From IMG/VR virus record IMGVR_UViG_3300020125_000547, positions 1-53,842 of that record: a DNA stretch of 53,842 bases; one strand, written 5' to 3'. Below the pieces are notes generated by a model. The model made no database searches, was not told the DNA's origin, and worked only from the letters and a program-made list of their open reading frames with translations. The translations under genes were made by a program, and so were the position numbers. Of this stretch, positions 22,169 through 29,576 are shown piece by piece (position 1 is the stretch's first letter; every line of letters begins with the position of its first letter). The stretch is from a virus.

Positions 22169-23535
22169 CCATCACGATCACCGAGTGCGGCTGGCGCTGC
22201 CTCAACATCGGCTGTCCGACGCGCGAGCCCGTGCGCGCGAAGGAGCCGCCGACCTGCTACACGTGCGAGCGGCCGATGGCCGAGGTGCACTACCCGGTGA
22301 CCGAGAAGGAGATCGGGCGACTGGCCGCGGCTATCGAGGTCGCCCCCTTCGGCGGTCCCGCCGTGCTGCTGTCGCAGGAGATGGCCGAGTACCGCTTGCC
22401 GCCGGATGACCTGGTCGAACTCAGCCCCCTCACGAAGTGGCTGCCCGAACCGGTCGCGAGGTGGCGGGCCGAGCGCGAGCTCGCGGCCGCGAAAGACGCG
22501 GTCGCACGCGGTGAGCGTGTGCACCAGGACGTCGAGCGGTATCTGCGCGAGCTACCGGGGCGCGAGTTCCCATACGGCTACGACGTGGTCGGGAAGGAAG
22601 TAGGGCGCGTGACGTACAGCGCGCGACGCGTCGGTGACTACGTCGCGCTCGTCGACCGCGTGAAGAACCCGGAGTGCCGTCTGCGCATCGACGATCCGGT
22701 CAGCGTCGGCTACGAGGCCGCCGTCGAGCACACATACCGTTGCACCCGCGCCGGCTGCCCTGTGCGCGAGCCGGTGAGCGCGAGCTCGCCGCCGACCTGC
22801 TACACGTGCCAGCAGCCGATGTCGGAGGTCGCCGAGTTCGTACGGCCGGCGTTGCCGGACCCGGGGATCGCCGCGGAGATCGAGTTCTTCCAGCGTCAGC
22901 TCGTCAACGCAGCCGCCATACCCGCCGCCCTGCTATTCGGCAAAGCCCCGGCCGGGCTCGGCGCTCGCGGCGAAGACGAGGCGGGCGCCATCGGGTGGCG
23001 CGCCGAGTACCAGCAGCGTCCGATGCCGGCGAGCGAGCGGGGCAGCTACAGCTTGAAGAACCTCGCGGGCATCATCGCACACGACCGCCTCGGCCGGCCG
23101 TGCGCTCGAAAGTGGGAGTACACGTACAGAGAACTGCGTGACGCCGCGCAACCGCATCCGCTCCGCAGCGTGACCGTGCAGTTCGGCGGCGCGGCACTCC
23201 GAGACGCACACTTCGAGCCGGCGGATGTAGTCGGGGCGCGGACGTGGACCGTGACGGCTGCGATCGATGAGACGGGGCTAGCGGCGCTGCACGACGCGCA
23301 CGGCTGCACGTCATCGCTCACCGCGGACGGGCACATGCTGTGCGAGCGCGCCGTGATGACCGACCTCCGGATCGAATCGCGCGACCTGTACCAGAAGGCC
23401 CGCGCGACCTTCCGTGAAATACTGACTGTCTGGACGAAAGCTACGCCGGCCGAGATCGGCACGATCGCGCGTGCGGACGGCCAAGCGTTTGTCTGCACGT
23501 CGGCCGGCACGACTGATCCGCAGAAAATTCCGTAG
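22165..23535 (+). CDS. mosaic protein with duplicated zinc ribbons and structural-protein-like fragments
   Basis: A 456-residue protein from GTG 22165. Two zinc ribbons share the pattern C-x4-C-P-x-REPV...PPTCYTC-x2-PM-x-EV, at residues about 10-40 and 192-222. Residues about 250-290 contain IPAALLFGKAPAGLGARGED and YQQR, strikingly like the portal sequence of this phage (MPLTLLFGTSPAGLNATGES...YQQR). The last 40 residues end AFVCTSAGTTDPQ, like the cement protein's LFVCTSAGTT. It lies directly before the portal gene. It may be a head-associated accessory protein; no complete family match. Confidence 0.65.
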   Translation: MTITITECGWRCLNIGCPTREPVRAKEPPTCYTCERPMAEVHYPVTEKEIGRLAAAIEVAPFGGPAVLLSQEMAEYRLPPDDLVELSPLTKWLPEPVARWRAERELAAAKDAVARGERVHQDVERYLRELPGREFPYGYDVVGKEVGRVTYSARRVGDYVALVDRVKNPECRLRIDDPVSVGYEAAVEHTYRCTRAGCPVREPVSASSPPTCYTCQQPMSEVAEFVRPALPDPGIAAEIEFFQRQLVNAAAIPAALLFGKAPAGLGARGEDEAGAIGWRAEYQQRPMPASERGSYSLKNLAGIIAHDRLGRPCARKWEYTYRELRDAAQPHPLRSVTVQFGGAALRDAHFEPADVVGARTWTVTAAIDETGLAALHDAHGCTSSLTADGHMLCERAVMTDLRIESRDLYQKARATFREILTVWTKATPAEIGTIARADGQAFVCTSAGTTDPQKIP

Positions 23536-23598
23536 GACTCGGCAGGTCCGCTGGCACGCTGCCTGCAGATGATCCCTTGCGCGGACCGTCCGCGGACG

Positions 23599-23611
23599 GC
23601 ACAGTCTGTGC
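23599..23611. promoter_or_regulatory. 13-bp palindrome abutting the portal start codon
   Basis: GCACAGTCTGTGC is a perfect inverted repeat around a central T. It ends one base before ATG 23612, and no Shine-Dalgarno is present. GCGGAC/GTCCGC lies immediately upstream. The arrangement suggests an operator or RNA hairpin controlling entry into the head operon. Confidence 0.5.
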
Positions 23612-26600
23612 ATGTCCGAAGACGGCACCGAGCCGGTACGCATCAAAGGTCGGTTCGCGCCGGGCCGTTCCGGTAACCCGGCCGGCGGCGCGCGGCGCGC
23701 CCGCTCGGACGCCGCGCCGCCGGGCGGACGCCCGTCGCGCCACGACGCCGACTGGGTCAACTTCTTCACCGGCCAGGGGGTCCTCGGCCGAGACAAGCGC
23801 CTCGGCGCGCACTTCAACGTCACCCCGCTGAGCTTCGACCAGCTCATGCACCTCTGGCTTGGCGACGACCTCGCCGCCCGGGCCGTCGAGATGATCCCGA
23901 AGGAGGCCCTCCGGCAGGGCTACGACGTCACGGTCGCCGACTCGCAGGAGGGCACCGACGAGGACACCGACGGGCTCGACCCGAGTGAGGCGTCGGCCGA
24001 GATCACGGACGAGCTCGAGCGCCTCGGCGCGAACGACGCGATCGAGATCGCCGGGTCGTACGAGCGCGGCTACGGCGGCGGCGCGATCCTGATCGGCGCG
24101 AACGACGGCCAGGCCGACCTGACCCAGCCGCTCAACCTCAAGGCCGTCCGCAGCCTCGACTTCTTGAACCCGCTCGAGGCGCGCGAGTGCATGCCGATCT
24201 ACGCGTACGGCGACCCGCGGGCCCCGAAGTACGGCGAGCCGGAGATCTACCGGATCATCACGCGGAGCGTGCTGCCGAGCCGGCAGGGGTTCTCGGCGCA
24301 GACGATGGAGATCCACGAGAGCCGTCTCCTGATCTTCCCCGGGATCCGGGTCTCGCGGTTCCAGCCGCTCGCCGCGCGCGCCGGCTGGGGCGAGGCGGTG
24401 CTCACTCGGATCTACCGGGTGCTGCGCGACTTCAATGCCGCCTACGCCAACACTGGCGTCCTGATCAACGATTTCTCCCAGGCGGTTGTGAAGATCGCCG
24501 GGCTGTGGGAGGCGCTCGCGCAGGACGCCGGCGCGTTCAACCAGCGCCTCCAGGCGATGGAGGCCGGCCGCTCGACCGTCAACGCGATCGCGATCGACGC
24601 CGGCGACAGCTACGAGCGCCAGCAAACGCCGGTGACCGGGCTCTCGGACCTGCTCGAGCGGTTCGGCGTGCGGCTCGCTGCCGCCTGCGACATGCCGCTG
24701 ACCCTGTTGTTCGGCACGAGCCCGGCCGGGCTCAACGCCACCGGCGAGAGCGACATCCGATCGTTCTACGACCGTGTTGCGAGCTACCAGCAGCGCAAGA
24801 TCCTGCCGAAGCTCCGGCAGATCTGCCAGATCCTGTTCCGCACGATCGGCAGCCGGAGCGAGCCTGTGAACTGGTCGATCAAGTTCCGGCCGCTGTGGCA
24901 GGAGAGCGCCAAGGACCAGGCGTCGGCCGCGGCCGCGCTGGCGCAGGCCGACACGGCGTGGACCACCGCGAGCATTCTCAGCTCCGACGAGATCGCGAAA
25001 GCGCGTTGGGGTAAGGGGCAGGAGTTCGCCGGTATCACCGTCGACTTCTCGGCCCGCGAGGCCCAGGACGATCTCGGATCGCAACCCGGAGACCAGGAGG
25101 TCGTCACGCTGCCGGGCACAGGCGGCGCCGCCGGGACCGAGGTTGCGGCTCAGGCGTTCAACGGCGCGCAGATCTCCAGCATGCTGGAGATCGTCAAGGC
25201 GGCGACGGCGCGTCAGATCCCCATGGGCTCGGCCACGGCGATCATCCAGACGGCCTTCAACCTGTCGCCCGACAAGGCGAAGGCAATCACGTCGAGCGTG
25301 GCCGCGGCCCCGCTGCCGCCTGCGGTGGGAGCGACGGAACCGGACGAGCCAGACGAGGATCCGGAGCCGGAGGGCCCCGCGCCGACACCCGACGAAACAG
25401 ACGGTCCTGCGCCGAAGGCCGGCGAAGCGCGCGGCGACAGCACCCCGCCGCCGCGGTGCGAGGCGTGCGGGCTGGAGATCGATCGCGACGCCGCCGACTC
25501 AGCGTGCGTGCTGTGCGGCAAGGAGTACATCCCGCCCCCGCCCTCCGGGTCGGCGCGGCCGCAGCCGGACGTAGTGCCGCCCGGTCCGCCCGCCGCCCCC
25601 GACCCGAACACGCCGCCGGTGCGGATGATCACCGCAGAGGACCGCGCGGACGCGTGCGCCCGGCCGGGGGCGCAGCGCCTCGACTTCGACCCCGACCAGC
25701 CTCGCGCCCCCGATGGGAAGTGGGGATCGGGGGGTAGTGGTACCGACCCCGGCCGCGCGCCCGACGATCGCACCGCGGCGGCGGTCAGGGATCCAGCGTT
25801 CACCGCGCCGAACCGCGAGCGTCTGATCGCAGCCGGCGACCGCGTGCGCGCGAACTACCCCCGCGACCAGCGCGCTACCGACGCCGTCCACGAGGAGGCT
25901 CAGAAGGAGATCCGCGCCGAGGCCGGCCGGATCCTACGCGAGCAGGCGGTCGTGGGGAGTGACCCCCGCATGCAGGCCGAGCTCGAGCGGGTGCGCGGCG
26001 ACATGCCGGTCGCGCGCGTCGGTGACGAGTCGGCCAAGCAGCACGACGTCCTGATGGAGCGCGTCACCGAGCGCCGCGCCGAGCTCGCACAACACGACGA
26101 GGCGCGCGCGGCCGGGCTCGTTCCGAAGGTGCCGGACGAGGCGCTCAAGGCGTACCAGACGGCCGCGGCGCAGCACACGCCGGCGCTCGACGCTGCGCAC
26201 GCCGAGGTCGACGCCGCGAGCCAGAAGGCTCTCGACGCGCTCGGGAAGTACAGCGCGCGCGCCGGCGACGAGGAGCGCGACGCTCTCTTCGAGGGCGACA
26301 AGGCGCCCGGCGATGCCGAGGAGCTGGCCGCAAGCTACGCCCACGCCGCCGACCGGCTCGGCGGGAAGGGCGACGTCGACGAGAGCGGCGACTTCCGCGA
26401 CGCGCCGCCGTCGCAGGACAGATACCGCGAGATGGTCGACCCGGAGCGACACGCGCCCCCGGCCGACGTCGAGATCCCGGACCACTTCCGCGACGAGGAG
26501 ACCGGCGAGCTCAAGTCGAAGTGGGAGCCCGACCCGAGCTGGGAGCCGGACCACGTCACGCACGAGGAGGCCCAGAAGCTCAATTTCGAGGAACACGAGG

Positions 26601-27397
26601 AGGGCGAGCGCGCCAAGACCGGGCCGTGGGATCCGGATCGTTTTGCGTACGAGCAGGGTCATCTTGATCCGGACAACTTGCTGGGCGACCCTGACAAACA
26701 CGGTCACGTAAGCGCGGACTTCGACCCGAGCGACTACGACGAGAGCTTCGGACACACGGCCGAGAAGCATGCCGCCCTGGTGGCTACGTGGAACGCGGCC
26801 GCGGACGCCGATCGCACCGAGTACGAGCGGATCGCCGACAAGTGGAAGGCTGAGGAGAAGGCGCACGACGCCGCCGACAAGGCCGCGTTCGAGCGCGTGC
26901 AGAAGGCGGTCGCGGCGCACGCGGACGCCAGGCGCCAGGCGGCCGACGACGCCCAGGCGGCGCTCGAGGATCTCCACGGCAAGCAGACCGCGGCGCTGGC
27001 GACCGCGAAGACGATCGACAGGGCGGTCGCGAAGCCGCTCGCGGCGGCAAAGACCGAGGTCGGCGAGGAGGACTTCTCTCCTTCCGATCATGCGCACGAT
27101 CGCATCGCGGAGCACCCGGCGCTCGCGACGGCGACGCCGGCTGACGAGGACGACGACGAGCGTGTGTTCGCCAGCGAGCCGCACGAGCGGCTCTATCAAG
27201 GCGCGCAGGGCGCATTCGGCGAGGACGTCCAGACCGCGCGGAGCACGCGCGAGGTGCTCGGGCAGCGACACGGCGCGCAAACGCAGGGTGCGCTCGAGGA
27301 GGCGCGCGACCACACAGCGGCGCTGGTGCGGGCGCTCTCGCAGGTCTCCGGCCGCGCGCCGGCGCTCGCGAAGCCGAGCCGGAAGAAGCCGCGGTGA
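23612..27397 (+). CDS. portal protein (DUF1073-type) with DUF5681 N-terminus and long C-terminal extension
   Basis: 1261 residues, far longer than ordinary portals of about 450-550. Residues 6-22 hold the DUF5681-like KGRFAPGRSGNPAGG motif. Residues about 45-500 are the portal core (FDQLMHLWLGDDLAARAVEM, GSYERGYGGGAILIGAND, DMPLTLLFGTSPAGLNATGE, RVASYQQRKILPKLRQ). Residues about 615-640 form a zinc ribbon (CEACG...CVLCG). Residues about 689-705 have DFDPDQPRAPDGKWG, a motif common near the ends of phage head-assembly polyproteins. The remaining 550 residues are acidic helical coil. The ring forms the DNA entry vertex and binds TerL. Confidence 0.9.
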   Translation: MSEDGTEPVRIKGRFAPGRSGNPAGGARRARSDAAPPGGRPSRHDADWVNFFTGQGVLGRDKRLGAHFNVTPLSFDQLMHLWLGDDLAARAVEMIPKEALRQGYDVTVADSQEGTDEDTDGLDPSEASAEITDELERLGANDAIEIAGSYERGYGGGAILIGANDGQADLTQPLNLKAVRSLDFLNPLEARECMPIYAYGDPRAPKYGEPEIYRIITRSVLPSRQGFSAQTMEIHESRLLIFPGIRVSRFQPLAARAGWGEAVLTRIYRVLRDFNAAYANTGVLINDFSQAVVKIAGLWEALAQDAGAFNQRLQAMEAGRSTVNAIAIDAGDSYERQQTPVTGLSDLLERFGVRLAAACDMPLTLLFGTSPAGLNATGESDIRSFYDRVASYQQRKILPKLRQICQILFRTIGSRSEPVNWSIKFRPLWQESAKDQASAAAALAQADTAWTTASILSSDEIAKARWGKGQEFAGITVDFSAREAQDDLGSQPGDQEVVTLPGTGGAAGTEVAAQAFNGAQISSMLEIVKAATARQIPMGSATAIIQTAFNLSPDKAKAITSSVAAAPLPPAVGATEPDEPDEDPEPEGPAPTPDETDGPAPKAGEARGDSTPPPRCEACGLEIDRDAADSACVLCGKEYIPPPPSGSARPQPDVVPPGPPAAPDPNTPPVRMITAEDRADACARPGAQRLDFDPDQPRAPDGKWGSGGSGTDPGRAPDDRTAAAVRDPAFTAPNRERLIAAGDRVRANYPRDQRATDAVHEEAQKEIRAEAGRILREQAVVGSDPRMQAELERVRGDMPVARVGDESAKQHDVLMERVTERRAELAQHDEARAAGLVPKVPDEALKAYQTAAAQHTPALDAAHAEVDAASQKALDALGKYSARAGDEERDALFEGDKAPGDAEELAASYAHAADRLGGKGDVDESGDFRDAPPSQDRYREMVDPERHAPPADVEIPDHFRDEETGELKSKWEPDPSWEPDHVTHEEAQKLNFEEHEEGERAKTGPWDPDRFAYEQGHLDPDNLLGDPDKHGHVSADFDPSDYDESFGHTAEKHAALVATWNAAADADRTEYERIADKWKAEEKAHDAADKAAFERVQKAVAAHADARRQAADDAQAALEDLHGKQTAALATAKTIDRAVAKPLAAAKTEVGEEDFSPSDHAHDRIAEHPALATATPADEDDDERVFASEPHERLYQGAQGAFGEDVQTARSTREVLGQRHGAQTQGALEEARDHTAALVRALSQVSGRAPALAKPSRKKPR

Positions 27398-28377
27398 TGG
27401 CATCGTTGGTCGCGCGCGTCGCCCGTCCCTCCCAGGTCGCACGACGCGACGTCATCGAACGCGAGGGCACGGGGTGGTCCGTGTTCTCGGAGACGACGCC
27501 GCGTAAGCGGCTCGGTGGTCCGTACCGCTCGCGCACCGCGGCCGAGAAGAGGCTCGGCCAGATCGAGTTCTTTAAGCATCGGCGCGACGCCGCACGACCG
27601 CGTCCGCGGCTCCCCCGCCAGATGCCTCCGACTCGGATCGAGCAGGATTACGCGGCTGTGCTGATCCGAATGCTCGGTCGCGCGCGCGCGGCGTACGCGC
27701 CGCTGATCAAGGCGCTGCCGTCGATCCTGGAGGAGGCTGCCGCCGAGCGCGACGGCGCGCGCGCCGACAGCGCGTCAAGCCGAGCTCGTCGACTGCTTGC
27801 ACAGGCACGCGGATCCCCTGTGATCGACACGCGCGCGCTCGAGGCGCTCGCCGGCAAGTACGCGAAGGCGACGTCGGACCACCAGAAGGAGCAACTACGA
27901 CGCCAAGCGCACGCCGCGATCAAGGTCAACCCGGTGTTCAAGGACGCCGACCTGGCGCCGCTCTCGCGACATTTCGTACACGAGAACGTCGCATTGATCA
28001 AGCGTATCCCGGCGCGGCTGCACGACGACATCGAGGTGATGGTGCACCACGCGGTGTCGAGCGGGCGCCGGCACAAGCACCTGACCCGGCAGATCGAGGA
28101 CCGCTTCGGCGTCGCCGATCGCCATGCCCGGCTCATCGCGCGCGACCAGATCGGGAAGTTCCACGCCAAGGTCAACCACCACCGGCAGAGGGAGATGGGG
28201 GTCAAGAAGTTCGTGTGGCGGACGGTCGGTGACGAGCGGGTGAGGCCGTGGCACGAGGAGCTCGACGGCACCACGCACCGCTACAGCAAGCCGCCCGAGA
28301 ACCCGGACACCGGGGAACGGGCACTCCCCGGCGAAGAGATACAGTGTAGGTGTTCCGCTGAGCCAGTCTTTTCGTAG
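27394..28377 (+). CDS. Mu F-like / SPP1 gp7-like head morphogenesis protein
   Basis: A 327-residue minor head protein; GTG 27394 or ATG 27397 start, overlapping the portal stop. Residues about 20-60 form a small basic module (VFSETTPRKRLGGPYRSRTA). The C-terminal 110 residues carry the family signature: ARLIARDQIGKFHAKVNHHR, KKFVWRTVGDERVRPWHEEL, and an end with PGEEIQCRCSAEPVF. These proteins bind the portal and are packaged with the head. It is followed directly by an AT-rich promoter region. Confidence 0.88.
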   Translation: MMASLVARVARPSQVARRDVIEREGTGWSVFSETTPRKRLGGPYRSRTAAEKRLGQIEFFKHRRDAARPRPRLPRQMPPTRIEQDYAAVLIRMLGRARAAYAPLIKALPSILEEAAAERDGARADSASSRARRLLAQARGSPVIDTRALEALAGKYAKATSDHQKEQLRRQAHAAIKVNPVFKDADLAPLSRHFVHENVALIKRIPARLHDDIEVMVHHAVSSGRRHKHLTRQIEDRFGVADRHARLIARDQIGKFHAKVNHHRQREMGVKKFVWRTVGDERVRPWHEELDGTTHRYSKPPENPDTGERALPGEEIQCRCSAEPVFS

Positions 28378-28460
28378 ACTTAGCGCGCCGCGTCTAAGTT
28401 AGGCGGCCCTTTGTTTTTAGGGCCTTGCCCCAAGCTGATTCTATTGCTATATTATCAAAC
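28378..28460 (+). promoter_or_regulatory. AT-rich spacer with hairpin and sigma70-like promoter
   Basis: It contains ACTTAG...CTAAGT inverted arms, then GGCCCT-TTGTTTTT-AGGGCC (a 6-bp stem with T-rich loop that may end upstream transcription). A promoter follows: TTGCCC (28425-28430), a 17-bp spacer and TATATT (28448-28453). The ATG follows 7 nt later, as in the acb2-like promoter, indicating a leaderless message. Confidence 0.65.
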
Positions 28461-28739
28461 ATGGAAGTGACGATGATCGACGGTTTCGTGGTCGGTGCCT
28501 ACCCGGCGCGCACGGTGCGCGGCAAGGCCGTCCGCACCGCCCTCAACCTGTTCGCCTACGAGGCGTGCCCCTACAACACCACGCTCCGCTCCCGCGAGTG
28601 GGTGGCGGTGCTCCCGGGGCTCGTCAAGGCCGGGAAGCATGGGCTCGCGGCCGCCGTGGCGACCCGCATCATGCAGGGGCGCGACCGGACGCACACCCGA
28701 GTTGTGCAGCTCGACAACGGCGCGCTCGCGCTGGTGTAG
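28461..28739 (+). CDS. small accessory ('moron'-type) protein
   Basis: A 92-residue protein with its own promoter inside the head operon. ATG 28461 fits the leaderless arrangement; ATG 28473 with GGAAG upstream is an alternative. The sequence is basic and helical (YPARTVRGKAVRTALNLFAY, VLPGLVKAGKHGLAAAVATR). Independent promoter and AT-rich flank mark it as an added gene. No family is recognised. Confidence 0.65.
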   Translation: MEVTMIDGFVVGAYPARTVRGKAVRTALNLFAYEACPYNTTLRSREWVAVLPGLVKAGKHGLAAAVATRIMQGRDRTHTRVVQLDNGALALV

Positions 28740-28805
28740 TTCGGCCGGCACGCACTTGTAGTTATTCGCGAACTTGCGCGCCTCGCCGCGCACCACGCGC
28801 CCCGG

Positions 28806-28817
28806 TACGATCCCCGG
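28806..28817 (+). promoter_or_regulatory. leaderless-type -10 element
   Basis: TACGAT (28806-28811) lies 6 nt before ATG 28818, in the same geometry as the other leaderless starts. No clear -35 is visible. Confidence 0.45.
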
Positions 28818-29042
28818 ATGCACGCGTGGACCGTCCCGCCGCCCGATCCGCAGATGACCCCGGTCCGCGCGCGGCGGGGGCGGCTCGTGCACGCGACCAG
28901 CCTCCGGACACCGCGGCAGACCGCCTGCGGCCGACGGTGCGACGGCTGGGCGGTGGCGACCCGCGAGCGCGTCGACTGCCGTCCGTGCAAACTCGCCATG
29001 TTCGGCCGGCCGCGGCTGCGTCGCGGGGCGCGGCTCGCGTGA
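28818..29042 (+). CDS. Cys/His zinc-binding-like small protein
   Basis: A 74-residue protein. LVHATSLRTPRQTACGRRCD and later VDCRPCKLAMFG give H...C...C...CxxC, a plausible zinc site similar to small phage proteins of unknown role. It lies in the accessory block of the head operon. Confidence 0.6.
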   Translation: MHAWTVPPPDPQMTPVRARRGRLVHATSLRTPRQTACGRRCDGWAVATRERVDCRPCKLAMFGRPRLRRGARLA

Positions 29043-29052
29043 CGGCGCCCGG

Positions 29053-29322
29053 ATGCGGGGCGATCTCGTGACCGGGCTCGAGTGGGCCGGCGCGGCGTTC
29101 GGCGTGTTCGCGGCCGCGGTCGCCTACGACTTCGCGTTCGCCCGGTATACAGCTGCCGCCGCGGCGCGGCGCGCGGCCGCCGCGGCGGGGTGGTCCGCGA
29201 CCACCTACGGGGTCGGGCTCGTCGGCTTCGCCGCGGTGCTGCGCGGCTCGATCTGGCTGGCGGTCCCGGAGGCGGTCGGCCTGTTTGTTGGGACATGGCT
29301 CGGCGTCCGGCGCCGGCGCTGA
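29053..29322 (+). CDS. small membrane protein with two transmembrane segments
   Basis: An 89-residue protein. Segment one is about GAAFGVFAAAVAYDFAFARY; after an Ala/Arg loop, segment two is about GVGLVGFAAVLRGS continuing to AVGLFVGTWLGV. It ends in R-R-R-R. This resembles two-helix inner-membrane proteins often found in phages. Role unknown; superinfection exclusion or lysis-related functions are possible guesses only. Confidence 0.65.
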   Translation: MRGDLVTGLEWAGAAFGVFAAAVAYDFAFARYTAAAAARRAAAAAGWSATTYGVGLVGFAAVLRGSIWLAVPEAVGLFVGTWLGVRRRR

Positions 29323-29328
29323 ACCACC

Positions 29329-29511
29329 CTACGTGGTACGCAGATCCGCCGTGCATGAATCAGCGCAACTGGCGCACCAGGTGTCCGGGCAGATCAGTTG
29401 CGACACCGGGTTCGGGCACTGCAGACCGCCGCGCGCGGACGCGAGGTCCGATGCTGCGAGTGCGCGAATCGTGTTGGAGCGGAGGGCGAGCTTCTTGAGC
29501 GTGGGGCGCAT
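29329..29511 (-). CDS. RiPP-precursor-like peptide (double-glycine leader, Cys/Ser/Thr-rich core)
   Basis: A 60-residue peptide on the strand opposite the head genes. From ATG 29511 it reads MRPTLKKLALRSNTIRALAA, then SDLASARGG. This matches the 'KLxLxxxTIRxLxxxxLxxVxGG' leader of lanthipeptide-type and related RiPP precursors common in myxobacteria and other high-GC bacteria. The core after GG has 31 residues with five Cys plus several Ser/Thr (CPNPVSQLIC, DTWCASCADSCTADL). TACCCT lies 6 nt upstream of the ATG, as at other leaderless starts. No modifying enzyme or transporter is in the window. A tiny zinc protein is the alternative reading. Confidence 0.55.
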   Translation of the reverse strand: MRPTLKKLALRSNTIRALAASDLASARGGLQCPNPVSQLICPDTWCASCADSCTADLRTT

Positions 29512-29523
29512 GCGCTCAGGGTA
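29512..29523 (-). promoter_or_regulatory. leaderless-type -10 element of the RiPP-like gene
   Basis: On the minus strand TACCCT (29523-29518) lies exactly 6 nt before ATG 29511. TACCCT also precedes the genes at 44067 and 45637. Confidence 0.45.
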
Positions 29524-29546
29524 GCCGACATGCACAAACCGCGCCG

Positions 29547-29576
29547 CACCGGCACGGTCGGTGCTATGCTAGTTCC
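29547..29576 (+). promoter_or_regulatory. extended -10 promoter of the protease/scaffold gene
   Basis: CACCGGCACGGT (29547-29558) is followed by TGCTATGCT and, 6 nt after the -10, GTG 29577. The same 12-mer, the same TGCTATnCT and the same TCCGTG ending occur at 45752-45784. This makes a shared promoter type convincing. Confidence 0.7.

Noticed and set aside
23536-23545. Further copy of the GTCCTA element after the gene ending at 23535
   Set aside because: Only GTCCTAC is shared, it points away from the portal gene, and it is formed mainly by a stop codon context.
23612-27397. Portal annotated as an Acb1 anti-CBASS enzyme
   Set aside because: Some DUF1073-type portals carry that label in databases, but the sequence shows a portal core without the two HxT motifs expected of an Acb1 phosphodiesterase.
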